A DNA stretch of 33,870 nt. It comes from Betaproteobacteria bacterium (GTDB lineage: Bacteria > Pseudomonadota > Gammaproteobacteria > Burkholderiales > SG8-39). A program made the translations under genes and the position numbers. Positions within the stretch are counted from its first letter, which is position 1. Each line of letters begins with the position of its first letter. This document shows positions 16,651 to 25,037 of the stretch, piece by piece. The stretch spans positions 1 through 33,870 of the forward strand of contig JADJPT010000035.1 in the NCBI GenBank assembly GCA_016713125.1. The letters are read 5' to 3'. The notes under the pieces were generated by a model that saw only the letters and a list, made by a program, of their open reading frames with translations, was not told the origin of the DNA and did not search any database.

Positions 16651-16729
16651 GGGGCCGCCAGGAACGTAGAATGAGAGGTTCAACGTTTCTCCGGGTGTTT
16701 GGCTGACCGCGCACCCTCCCCACCGGCCC
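16651..16729. promoter_or_regulatory. Divergent comEC / DUF2062 promoter region
   Basis: This 79-bp gap holds a -10-like TAGAAT at 16667-16672 on the plus strand, about 50 bases before the DUF2062 ATG. A short inverted repeat (AACGT/ACGTT, about 16663-16687) flanks it. No convincing -35 or ribosome site is visible for either gene. Confidence 0.35.
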
Positions 16730-17317
16730 ATGCCGCGCAAGCTCTTCCGCAAGTACCTGCCCTCGCACGAATCGATCCGCGGCAACCGCTGGTTCGCGCG
16801 CTTCGGTGCGTTCCTGCACCACCACAACCTGTGGCATCTGAACCGCGACTCGGTGGCCGGCGGCGTGGCCGTGGGGCTGTTCGCCGGTCTGGTGCCCGGC
16901 CCGCTGCAGATGCTCACCGCCGCGCTGCTGGCGGTGCCGCTGCGCGTGAACCTGCCGGTGGCGCTGCTGTGCACGCTGTACACCAATCCGTTCACCATCG
17001 TGCCGCTGTACATCGTCGCCTACGAATACGGCAGCCTGTTGCTCGGCCACAGCGGCAAGTTCTCCGACGTGCAGCCCTTCGTCATGGACTGGATGCACCT
17101 GTTCGATTCGCTGCGCGCCATGGTCGACTGGACGCTGGCGCTGGGCCCGCCGCTGCTGGTCGGCCTGGTGGCGCTTGCCATCACGCTGGCGGGGGCCGGA
17201 TACTTGCTGGTGAAGATCGGCTGGCGCATCCACGTGTCGCTCGCCTGGCGCGCGCGCCGGCAGCGCCGCGCCGACGGCACGCCGCCCCACCTCCACCCCG
17301 CACCCCCGGCCCCGTGA
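16730..17317 (+). CDS. DUF2062 membrane protein
   Basis: This is a DUF2062 family inner-membrane protein of 195 residues. It opens with the typical basic stretch MPRKLFRKYLPSHESIRGNR and WFARFGAFLHHHNLWHLNRD. Hydrophobic segments follow with the signature GGVAVGLFAGLVPGPLQMLT and LPVALLCTLYTNPFTIVPLY. Two further helices and a basic C-terminal tail complete it. The function of the family is unknown. It heads a plus-strand gene run; its TGA overlaps the GTG of the potassium channel gene. No Shine-Dalgarno is visible. Confidence 0.92.
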   Translation: MPRKLFRKYLPSHESIRGNRWFARFGAFLHHHNLWHLNRDSVAGGVAVGLFAGLVPGPLQMLTAALLAVPLRVNLPVALLCTLYTNPFTIVPLYIVAYEYGSLLLGHSGKFSDVQPFVMDWMHLFDSLRAMVDWTLALGPPLLVGLVALAITLAGAGYLLVKIGWRIHVSLAWRARRQRRADGTPPHLHPAPPAP

Positions 17318-18348
17318 ACACCTCCACCGCCCTGTTCGTACGCACCTGGATGGCGTTCCGCTGGCCGTTGCTGGTGTTCCTGGTGGTGATGCTGATCGGT
17401 TCCTTCGGCTTCTGGATCGTCAGCGACTTCAAGGCCTCGCTGCTCGACTGCGTCTACATGACCTTCATCACCGTGGCCACCATCGGCTTCGGCGAGACCA
17501 TCGACCTCGCGCACTCGCCCGGCGGGCGCATCTTCACCATGGCGGTGGCCACCGCGGGCATCGCCACCGTCACCTACACCACCTCCAAGCTCACGGCCTT
17601 CATCCTCGAAGGCGAACTGAACACGACCCTCAGGAGAAGGCGCATGCAGGACCGCATCGATGCCCTCAGGCAGCACTACATCATCTGCGGCACTGGCCGC
17701 GTGGGCGGCAACGTCGCCCACGAGTTGACGAGCACCGGCCGGCACTGGGTCGCCATCGAGGAGAACGCCGAAGTGGTGGCGGCATTCCGCGAGAAATACC
17801 CGGATGCCCTGCTCATCCACGGCGACGCGCAGGACGACGAACTGCTGGTGCGCGCCGGCGTGGAGCGCGCCGCCGGGGTGTTCGCCGCCACCGGCGACGA
17901 CGGCAGCAACCTGCTGATCACGCTGTCGGCCAAGCAGCAGAACCCCGGGGCGCGCGTCGTCGCGCGCTGCCACGAGGTGCGCAACATCGACAAGCTCAAG
18001 CGCGTGGGCGCCGACGCCATCGTCTCGCCGGACTTCACCGGCGGCATGCGCATCGCCTCATCGATGATCCGGCCCTCGGTGGTCGGCTTCCTCGACGAGA
18101 TGCTGCGTTCCGAGCACCGCCTGCGCCTCGAGGAAGTCGCGGTGCCCGAGGGCTTTGCGCCGCGCGCGCTCGCCGAGGTGGTGGCGCCCTCGCGCGACCA
18201 CATCCTGCTGGCGGTGAAGGTCGGCACGCAGTGGGAGTTCAACCCGGCCGGCGAGTTCATGCTCGAATCCGGGCAGATCCTGGTGGCCATGGTCAACCCG
18301 CAGGGGCGCGACGCGCTCGAACGGCTGCTCGGTCGCCCCGCCGCATGA
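17314..18348 (+). CDS. Two-helix potassium channel with RCK (TrkA-N) domain
   Basis: This is an inner-membrane ion channel of 344 residues, starting at GTG 17314 (overlap GTGA with the DUF2062 stop). TM1 is about residues 16-36. The pore helix and selectivity filter read FITVATIGFGET, with filter TIGFGE at 56-61, a variant of TVGYGD. TM2 is about 73-97. A TrkA-N/RCK Rossmann domain starts at about 121 (HYIICGTGRVGGNVA, G-x-G-x-x-G), and a TrkA-C-like region is at the end (LEEVAVPEGFAPRALAEVVA). It probably conducts K+ gated by nucleotide or Ca2+; selectivity is inferred from the filter. Confidence 0.92.
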   Translation: MNTSTALFVRTWMAFRWPLLVFLVVMLIGSFGFWIVSDFKASLLDCVYMTFITVATIGFGETIDLAHSPGGRIFTMAVATAGIATVTYTTSKLTAFILEGELNTTLRRRRMQDRIDALRQHYIICGTGRVGGNVAHELTSTGRHWVAIEENAEVVAAFREKYPDALLIHGDAQDDELLVRAGVERAAGVFAATGDDGSNLLITLSAKQQNPGARVVARCHEVRNIDKLKRVGADAIVSPDFTGGMRIASSMIRPSVVGFLDEMLRSEHRLRLEEVAVPEGFAPRALAEVVAPSRDHILLAVKVGTQWEFNPAGEFMLESGQILVAMVNPQGRDALERLLGRPAA

Positions 18349-18733
18349 CGCACGAGGAGTTCAACGCCGCCTTCCGCGCCGGGCGGTGCGCGTCGACGTG
18401 GAGCGCAAGCTGGCCGCGCAGCTGGTGTCGGGGCGCATGCTGCTGCCGGTGTTCCTGCTGCCAGTGCTGGGCATCGCCATCGCGCTGGCCCTGGTCGGCC
18501 ACTGGATCGCGGGACTGGCGCTGTTCGTCGCCGCCTTCGGTTTCCGGCAGATGGTGCGCAACACCGCGCCGGGCTTCGTGCTCAGGCAGGCACTGGCCGA
18601 TGCCGCGTTCTACAATGGGGCGCTGCGCAACGGCGTGATGACGGTGACGGTGGTCGAGGCCGGGCCGGCCGCGCACGCCGCGCAGAACGACGCACCCGGC
18701 CCTTCCGACACCACGGATTCCCCACGCACGTGA
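18345..18733 (+). CDS. Small membrane protein, unknown (one frameshift)
   Basis: This is a protein of about 129 residues of unknown function. ATG 18345 overlaps the channel gene stop (ATGA) and opens MTHEEFNAAFRAG. The continuation VRVDVERKLAAQLVSGRMLL and the rest is one frame over; adding a G in the GG at 18385-18386 joins them. Two adjacent hydrophobic segments (LPVFLLPVLGIAIALALVGH, WIAGLALFVAAFGF) suggest a membrane hairpin, followed by a polar C-terminus. The tight overlaps on both sides show it is a translated member of the channel-SH3-protease run. Confidence 0.7.
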
Positions 18734-19284
18734 AAACCCTTGCCGCACTGTTGATCACGCTTGCGCTGCCGCTGGCCGCCCTGGCGGGCGAACCCGGCTA
18801 TGCGATCCGCGACCTCGAACTGCGCGCCGAACCGCGCAACGAGGCGCCCGTGATCGCCAAACTGGCGCGCAACGGACGCTACGAGCTGCTGCAGAGGAAG
18901 CAGGTCTGGGCGCAGATCTCGGCCAACGGACGCGAGGGCTGGGTGCTGTTCTTCTACCTGGCGGTGGGCGAGGCGCCCCAGCCGGGCGCGGGACGCGAAC
19001 TCGGCGGCGCGCTGGGCCTGGCCACCGGCCGGCCGCAGGGCGACATCACCGCGGTGATCGGCGCGCGCGGCCTGACCGAGGAACAGCTGAAGGCGGCGCG
19101 CTTCGACGCCGGGGAACTCGCCCGGCTGGAAGCCCTGCGCGTCTCGCGCGACACCGCGCAGGCCTGGGCGCGCGAAGGCGCCCTGAGCCCGCAACAGGTC
19201 GAGGCGCTGGCCGCGCCGGCCTCGACGGCCGGTGATTCGGCCGCCCCCAACGACACGCCCCCGGGCAGCGCGGCGGGAGGATGA
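18730..19284 (+). CDS. Exported SH3-domain protein
   Basis: This is a periplasmic protein of 184 residues. GTG 18730 overlaps the previous stop (GTGA). The signal peptide is VKTLAALLITLALPLAALAG. A bacterial SH3 domain follows (about 22-78): RDLELRAEPRNEAPVIAKLA, ELLQRKQVWAQISANGREGW and VLFFYLAVGE. The rest is Ala-rich and polar, with a helical middle (LTEEQLKAARFDAGELARLE). Such domains often bind cell-wall peptides, but the ligand is unknown. Its end overlaps the M48 protease ATG by four bases, suggesting a shared envelope role. Confidence 0.85.
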   Translation: MKTLAALLITLALPLAALAGEPGYAIRDLELRAEPRNEAPVIAKLARNGRYELLQRKQVWAQISANGREGWVLFFYLAVGEAPQPGAGRELGGALGLATGRPQGDITAVIGARGLTEEQLKAARFDAGELARLEALRVSRDTAQAWAREGALSPQQVEALAAPASTAGDSAAPNDTPPGSAAGG

Positions 19285-20186
19285 ACATGCGCCGCATCGC
19301 CCTCCCCCTGATCTGCGCCTGCGCGCTGAGCGCGCTGTCATGGGCGTCGAGCGCGCAGGACCTGCCCGGCTTCCTGCGCCGCATCGTGCCCAACCTGAAC
19401 CTGCCGGGCACCCAGCCCGAGCCCGCGCGCCAGCAGGCGCAACCGCAGCAACAGGTGCGGCAGCCCGGCATGTTCGGCGACACCTCGATCGAGGAGGAGA
19501 TCGCCATCGGCCGCCAGCTGGCCGGCAACCTGCTCGGCGCCGCGCCGCTGATGAAGAACGACGTGGTGCAGGCCTACGTGAACCGCGTCGGGCGCTGGGT
19601 GGCGCTGCACAGCGCGCGCCCGGACCTGAACTGGCATTTCGGCGTGCTCGACACGCCGACGCTGAACGCCTTCGCCATGCCCGGCGGCTATGTGTTCCTC
19701 ACGCGCGGCCTGTACGAGACGCTCGCCAGCGAAGCCGAACTGGCCGGCGTGCTGGCGCACGAGATCGGCCACGTCACGGCCGGCCACCACCTCAAGGTGT
19801 TCAAGCAGAGCAGCATGCTGGGCGCGGTCAGCGGCCTGGTCTCGCAGGCGCTGGCGCAGAGCCGCGGCAACAACCAGATGGTGCAGAACCTGATCGGCAA
19901 CGGCGCCGAGGCCCTGGCGCGTGGCCTGGACAAGGACGCCGAGTACGAGGCCGACCGCATCGGCGTGGTACTGGCCGCGCGCGCCGGCTACGAGCCCTAC
20001 GGCCTGCCCTCGGTGCTGCAGAGAATCGGCCGGGTCAACCCGAAGGACAGCAGCGTGGCGCTGCTGTTCAAGACCCACCCGTCGCCGGCCGACCGCCTCG
20101 AGCACCTGGGCGACGCCATGGGCATGAACTTCGAGCGCTACGCCGCCAACCGCGCCAACGCCGAGCGCTTCCTGGCCACCCCCTAG
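19281..20186 (+). CDS. Exported M48-family zinc metalloprotease (BepA/LoiP-like)
   Basis: This is a periplasmic metalloprotease of 301 residues, with signal peptide MNMRRIALPL through WASSA. The zinc motif HEIGH is at 160-164 (ELAGVLAHEIGHVTAGHH), and the third ligand lies in the DAEYEADRIG motif (about 219-228). Family features NAFAMPGGYVFLTRGLYETL and LLFKTHPSPADRLEHL are present. There are no TPR repeats, so it is shorter than BepA. Known relatives degrade misassembled outer-membrane proteins; this role is inferred. ATG overlaps the SH3 gene stop, and the run ends here, convergent with the antiporter gene 21 bp away. Confidence 0.93.
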   Translation: MNMRRIALPLICACALSALSWASSAQDLPGFLRRIVPNLNLPGTQPEPARQQAQPQQQVRQPGMFGDTSIEEEIAIGRQLAGNLLGAAPLMKNDVVQAYVNRVGRWVALHSARPDLNWHFGVLDTPTLNAFAMPGGYVFLTRGLYETLASEAELAGVLAHEIGHVTAGHHLKVFKQSSMLGAVSGLVSQALAQSRGNNQMVQNLIGNGAEALARGLDKDAEYEADRIGVVLAARAGYEPYGLPSVLQRIGRVNPKDSSVALLFKTHPSPADRLEHLGDAMGMNFERYAANRANAERFLATP

Positions 20187-20207
20187 CGCCAGGGCGCGAC
20201 AGGGGGT

Positions 20208-21767
20208 TCACAACCGGGATTCTTCGTAGTCCAGCTCTTCTTCCAGGTGGTGCAGCACGTCGTCCGAGATGCGTCCTTCGCGCCACAGGCGGATCAGCTC
20301 GCCGCGCTCGGCGCGCACCGCGGCCAGGCGCAGTTCGCGACCGTGCGCGATGTTGCGGTCGAGTTCCGCGGTCGGCGCCAGCGCGGGCGCCATGCGGTCG
20401 GCGAACTCGGCGCGGATGCGTGTCGCCAGCGCCTCGTCCACGGTGTGCGCCTCGACGTGCCGGTCGATCTCGCCGAAGGCCGCCTCGCCCATCGCCAGTC
20501 GCGCGCGTCGCAGCTCCACCTCGCTGTCCACGTCACCGCCAATGTTCACGCGCCGAATGATGGGCGCCAGCGTCAGGCCCTGCACCACCAGCGTGGCGAG
20601 GATCACCGCGAAGGTCAGGAACACGATCAGGTCGCGGTATGGGAAAGGCTCGCCGCTCTGCACCGTGAGCGGCAGCGCCAGGGCCGCGGCCAGCGAGACG
20701 ATGCCGCGCATGCCGCACCAGCCGATGATGAACAGCTCGCCGGGCGCCGGCGCCGGTTCGGCGGCGCGCACGCGCGCGCTGAAGAAACGCGGCGCGAGGA
20801 TCGCCGGGTACACCCAGGCGAAGCGCACGCCGATCGCCACCAGGCTGACCACCGCGGCATAGCCGGCCAGCTGCCAGCCGGTCTGTCCTGCCAGGCGGCC
20901 GACCACCGCCGAGAGCTCGATGCCGATCAGGATGAAGATCAGCGAGTTCAGCAGGAACACCGCGATGTTCCACACCGAGCGCGCCAGGATGCGCATCTCG
21001 GCCGAGACGATGGTCGGCGAATGCCGGCCGCGATAGATGCCCGCGGCGACCACCGCCAGCACGCCGGAGGTGTGCACCGATTCGGCCAGGATGTAGGCGG
21101 TGTACGGCACCGACAGGGAGAGCAGCACTTCGATGAAGGCGTCGCCGAGGTGGCGGTGCGCCTTGACGAACAGCCAGCCCATGGCCAGGCCGATCAGGAT
21201 GCCGCCGGCCGAGACGGCGACGAACTGCACGCTGGCGTCGGCCAGCGAGAACACGCCGGTCAGCACCGCGGCCACGGCGAACTTGTAGATCACCAGGCCC
21301 GAGGCGTCGTTCACCAGGCTCTCGCCTTCCAGCACCGTGACGATGCGCCGCGGCATGTTCAGCCGCGAGAGGATGGCCGTCGCCGCCACCGCGTCGGGCG
21401 GCGAGACGATGGCGCCGAACACGAAGGCCGCCGCCCAGGGGATGTCCGGGACCATCAGCTTGAGCACCGCGCCCACCGTCAGCGTGGTGACCAGCACCAG
21501 GCCGATGGCCAGCAGGCCGATCGGACGGATGTTGGCCTTGAAGTCGCGCCACGAGGTGAGCAGCGCGGCCTGGTACAGGATCGGCGGCAGCACCAGCACC
21601 AGCAGGAACTGCGGATCGAACTCGAGCTGCGGCAGGCCCGGGATGAAACCCAGCAACCCGCCGCCGATCACCAGCGCGATCGGATAGGGCAGGCGCGCGC
21701 GCCGCGCGGCCCAGCCCAGCGCGACGCAGCACAGCAACAGGAAGACGACGACTTGCAATAGGTACAT
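20208..21767 (-). CDS. CPA1-family Na+/H+ antiporter
   Basis: This is a monovalent cation/proton antiporter of 519 residues with about 12 membrane helices and a cytoplasmic C-terminal tail of about 110 residues. Conserved CPA1 motifs include FVFGAIVSPPDAVAATAILS (the Asp of the ion path), VLEGESLVNDASGLVIYKFA and FIIGWCGMRGIVSLAAALAL. The motif usually written SPTDAV has Pro for Thr here. The acidic, Arg-rich tail (VELRRARLAMGEAAFGEIDR onward) is typical of bacterial members. ATG 21767 begins MYLLQVVVFLLLCCVALGW. It lies downstream of lolCD but is separated by a hairpin. Confidence 0.95.
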   Translation of the reverse strand: MYLLQVVVFLLLCCVALGWAARRARLPYPIALVIGGGLLGFIPGLPQLEFDPQFLLVLVLPPILYQAALLTSWRDFKANIRPIGLLAIGLVLVTTLTVGAVLKLMVPDIPWAAAFVFGAIVSPPDAVAATAILSRLNMPRRIVTVLEGESLVNDASGLVIYKFAVAAVLTGVFSLADASVQFVAVSAGGILIGLAMGWLFVKAHRHLGDAFIEVLLSLSVPYTAYILAESVHTSGVLAVVAAGIYRGRHSPTIVSAEMRILARSVWNIAVFLLNSLIFILIGIELSAVVGRLAGQTGWQLAGYAAVVSLVAIGVRFAWVYPAILAPRFFSARVRAAEPAPAPGELFIIGWCGMRGIVSLAAALALPLTVQSGEPFPYRDLIVFLTFAVILATLVVQGLTLAPIIRRVNIGGDVDSEVELRRARLAMGEAAFGEIDRHVEAHTVDEALATRIRAEFADRMAPALAPTAELDRNIAHGRELRLAAVRAERGELIRLWREGRISDDVLHHLEEELDYEESRL

Positions 21768-21806
21768 GTTGTTCGGGACTTGTGTTCGGGACGTTCGACG
21801 GGATCG

Positions 21807-21831
21807 GGACGCGGGCCGTGCGGCCGCGTCC
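21807..21831 (-). terminator. Hairpin after lolD
   Basis: GGACGCGGGCC and GGCCGCGTCC pair over ten bases with one bulged G and a GTGC loop, eight bases past the lolD stop. No U-tract follows, so its termination strength is uncertain. The same gap holds two copies of TTCGGGAC (about 21773-21793) close to the antiporter start. Confidence 0.5.
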
Positions 21832-21838
21832 GGTCAGA

Positions 21839-22528
<690 letters not shown>

Positions 22529-22536
<8 letters not shown>

Positions 22537-23770
22537 AGCGCAGCGCCTCGGCCGGGTTGACCCGCGAGGCGCGCCAGCTCGGGTACAGCGTGGCGACGAA
22601 GGACATGGCCAGCGACACCAGGCCGATGACGATCACGTCCCGGAGCTGCACGTCGGAGGGCAGGTCGCTGATGTAGTACACGTCCTTGGCCAGGAACTGG
22701 ATGCTGAAGGCGCGCTCGATGGCCGGCACCACGGTGTCGACGTTGAGGCCCAGCGCCACCCCGCAGGCCAGGCCGATCAGGGTGCCGATCACGCCGATCA
22801 GCGCCCCCTGCACGACGAAGATCTGCAGGATCGAAGCGGGCGAGGCGCCCAGCGTGCGCAGGATGGCGATGTCGGCCTGCTTGTCGGTCACCACCATCAC
22901 CAGCGTCGAGACGATGTTGAACGCGGCCACCGCGACGATCAGCGTGAGGATCACGAACATCACGCGCTTTTCGATCTCCACGGCGCGGAAGAAGTTGGCG
23001 TGGCTGCGGGTCCAGTCGGTGGCGTAGGTGTTGGCGTCGAGCTTGGACATGATCTGGCGCGCCACCGTGCGCGCCTCGAACAGGTCGTCCAGCTTCAGGC
23101 GCACGCCGGACACCGCGTCGCCCATCTGGTACAGGCGCTGCGCGTCCTCGAGGTGGATCAGCGCCAGGCCCGAGTCGTACTCGAACATGCCGATCTCGAA
23201 GATGCCGGTGACCAGGAACTGCTTGAGGCGCGGGATCACCCCGGCTGGCGTGACCTGGCCCTGCGGGGCGATCAGCGCCACCTTGTCACCGGTGACCACG
23301 CCCAGCGTGCGCGCCAGGTCGGAGCCGAGCACGATGCCGAACTCGCCCGGCTTCAGGCTCTCCAGGCTGCCCGAGCGCATGTGGCGGCCGATCTCGGCCA
23401 CGCGGTCCTCCATCCCGGGCAACACGCCGCGCACCACCGCGCCGCGCACCGACTGCCCGTTGGCCAGCATGCCCTGCGCGTTCACGAACGGCGCCACGGC
23501 CTGCACGCGCGCATGGCCGGCGGCGATGTCGGCCACCGCCTTCCAGTCGGCCAGGCGGTTGTCGGCCCCGGAGATCTGCACGTGCGAGGCCACGCCCAGG
23601 ATGCGCGTGCGCAGTTCCTTCTGAAAGCCGTTCATCACCGACAGCACGACGATCAGCGCGGCCACGCCCAGCGCGATGCCCGCCATCGAGATCAGTGAAA
23701 TGAAGGAGATGAAATGGTTGCGGCGCTTTGCGCGGGTATAGCGCAGGCCGACGAGGAGTTCGTAACGCAC
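22529..23770 (-). CDS. lolC: Lipoprotein-releasing system permease LolC/LolE family
   Basis: This is the inner-membrane permease partner of LolD, 413 residues. An N-terminal helix (HFISFISLISMAGIALGVAA, LIVVLSVMNGFQKELRTRIL) is followed by a periplasmic domain of about 200 residues and three C-terminal helices (RVMFVILTLIVAVAAFNIVS; IGVIGTLIGLACGVALGL; IGLVSLAMSFVATLYP). It ends in the classic YPSWRASRVNPAEALRYE. The start is GTG 23770. Only one permease gene is present here, as is common in betaproteobacteria, where a single LolC-type protein may act as a homodimer. The 5' region is shared with a divergent flavoprotein-like gene. Confidence 0.95.
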
Positions 23771-23782
23771 GGTGCGGCGAGG

Positions 23783-23792
23783 ATACTACAAT
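23783..23792. promoter_or_regulatory. Overlapping divergent -10 boxes between lolC and the HugZ-like gene
   Basis: The only AT-rich patch in the 29-bp gap contains TAGTAT on the minus strand (23783-23788, preceded by TG as an extended -10) and TACAAT on the plus strand (23787-23792). The plus-strand start would fall near the ATG at 23800. Clear -35 boxes are lacking, so both promoters are tentative. Confidence 0.45.
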
Positions 23793-23799
23793 GGGGCGC

Positions 23800-24294
23800 A
23801 TGGACGACGAAGCCCGCGCATCGCTTGCGCGCCTGATCCGCGCCCAGCGCGTCGCCGCGCTGGGCACGCTGCGCGCCGGCGCGCCGCTGGTGTCGATGGC
23901 GGCCTACCTGCCCGAGCCCGATTTCTCCGCGTTCTGGCTGCGCGTCAGCCGCCTGGCCTGGCACACCCAGGACATGCTGAGCGACCCGCGCGTCTCGCTC
24001 GCCATCATCGAGACCGACGACGGCCGCGCCGATCCGCAGACCCTGGCGCGCCTCACCCTGCGCGGCAGCGCCGCGCCGCTGGCCGAGGCCGGTGCGCAGT
24101 CGACGGCGGAATCGGCGGCGCAGTTCAAGCGGCTGCGCGCGGCCTGGCTGGCGCGCTTTCCGGAGTCGGCGATCACTTTCGAGCTGGCCGATTTCGCCTT
24201 CTGGCGCCTGACCCCCGCTGACGCGCGCTACGTGGCCGGGCTGGGCCGCACGCACAACCTCTCGGCCGAGGCGCTGCGCGCCCTCGCCGCATGA
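23800..24294 (+). CDS. HugZ/HutZ-like PPOX-fold protein
   Basis: This is a split-barrel protein of the pyridoxamine-phosphate-oxidase superfamily, 164 residues. It shows the HugZ/HutZ-like pattern: LARLIRAQRVAALGTLRAGA, PLVSMAAYLPEPDFSAFWLR, DMLSDPRVSLAIIETDD, TLRGSAAPLAEA and the C-terminal FELADFAFWRLTPADARYVA with GLGRTHNLSAEAL. Relatives bind haem or flavin and some degrade haem; which applies here is not clear. ATG 23800 sits eight bases after a -10 box and would be leaderless; an in-frame ATG at 23791 overlaps that box. Its stop overlaps the LysE gene start. Confidence 0.8.
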   Translation: MDDEARASLARLIRAQRVAALGTLRAGAPLVSMAAYLPEPDFSAFWLRVSRLAWHTQDMLSDPRVSLAIIETDDGRADPQTLARLTLRGSAAPLAEAGAQSTAESAAQFKRLRAAWLARFPESAITFELADFAFWRLTPADARYVAGLGRTHNLSAEALRALAA

Positions 24295-24935
24295 GCCCGG
24301 CCCTGGCCAAGGGCCTGGCCTTCGGCTTCCTGCTCGCCGCCACCGTAGGCCCGATGTGGATCCTGTGCCTGCGCCGCACGCTGGCGCACGGCCGGCTCTA
24401 CGGCTTCGTCTCCGGCCTGGGCGTGGCCAGCGCCGACGCCATCTACGGCTTCATCGCCGCGTTCGGCCTGACCGCGGTCTCCGGCTTCCTGCTCGCGCAG
24501 CAGTTCTGGTTCTCGCTGCTGGGCGGCGGCTTCCTGGTGTGGATGGGCGCCGGCATCCTGCGCAGCGCGCAACGCCCGGCGGCGCTGCCCGCGACCGAAG
24601 CCGCGGCGCGCGGTGCTTCGGGCCTGGCCGCGGCCTACGCTTCGACCCTCGCGCTGACGCTGACCAACCCGGCCACCATCCTGGCCTTCGTCGCCATCTT
24701 CGCCGGCCTGGGCCTGGCGCAGAACGCCAGCTACACCGAGGCCACGCTGGTGGTGGTGGGCGTGGCCATCGGCTCCTGCGCCTGGTGGCTGCTGCTGACC
24801 CTGGGCGCGGGCTGGCTGCGCGCGCGCCTGCACGGCCCGCGCGGCCCCGCGCTGCTGCGCGCGATCAACATCTTCGCCGGCGCCTCGATCCTCGCCTTCG
24901 GCGCTGTCCAGCTGGGAACGCTGGCGGTAAAATAG
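24291..24935 (+). CDS. LysE/RhtB-family exporter
   Basis: This is an inner-membrane exporter of the LysE superfamily, 214 residues with about six helices. The N-terminal GLAFGFLLAATVGPMWILCL carries the family GP motif, followed by FVSGLGVASADAIYGFIAAF and the mid-protein TLALTLTNPATILAFVAIFA (the conserved NPK/NPA motif), ending in LLRAINIFAGASILAFGA. Members export amino acids or related metabolites; the substrate is unknown. The ATG overlaps the HugZ-like gene stop by four bases. Confidence 0.92.
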   Translation: MSPALAKGLAFGFLLAATVGPMWILCLRRTLAHGRLYGFVSGLGVASADAIYGFIAAFGLTAVSGFLLAQQFWFSLLGGGFLVWMGAGILRSAQRPAALPATEAAARGASGLAAAYASTLALTLTNPATILAFVAIFAGLGLAQNASYTEATLVVVGVAIGSCAWWLLLTLGAGWLRARLHGPRGPALLRAINIFAGASILAFGAVQLGTLAVK

Positions 24936-25030
24936 TGGACGGATATCCAGCTGCACCAGCCGTTCCCGCGTTTCCTCCAAGGCCCCCGATGCACCGCGTT
25001 CCGACCCTCGTTTCGATCCGCAGCCGCTGA
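24928..25030 (+). promoter_or_regulatory. Candidate promoter and 13-codon leader ORF before the exonuclease/GIY-YIG gene
   Basis: TAAAAT (24928-24933) at the end of the LysE gene is a good -10 box; the -35 position holds a poor TGTCCA. The resulting leader of about 100 bases contains a short open frame, ATG 24989 to TGA 25030, encoding MHRVPTLVSIRSR, seven bases before the exonuclease ATG. Its ribosome site is weak, so translation is uncertain. Confidence 0.35.
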
Positions 25031-25037
25031 GCGCAGC

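Noticed and set aside
14110..16674. An 854-codon open frame on the plus strand opposite comEC
   Set aside because: Gln/His/Arg-rich composition typical of the antisense frame of a high-GC gene; comEC motifs are unambiguous on the other strand.
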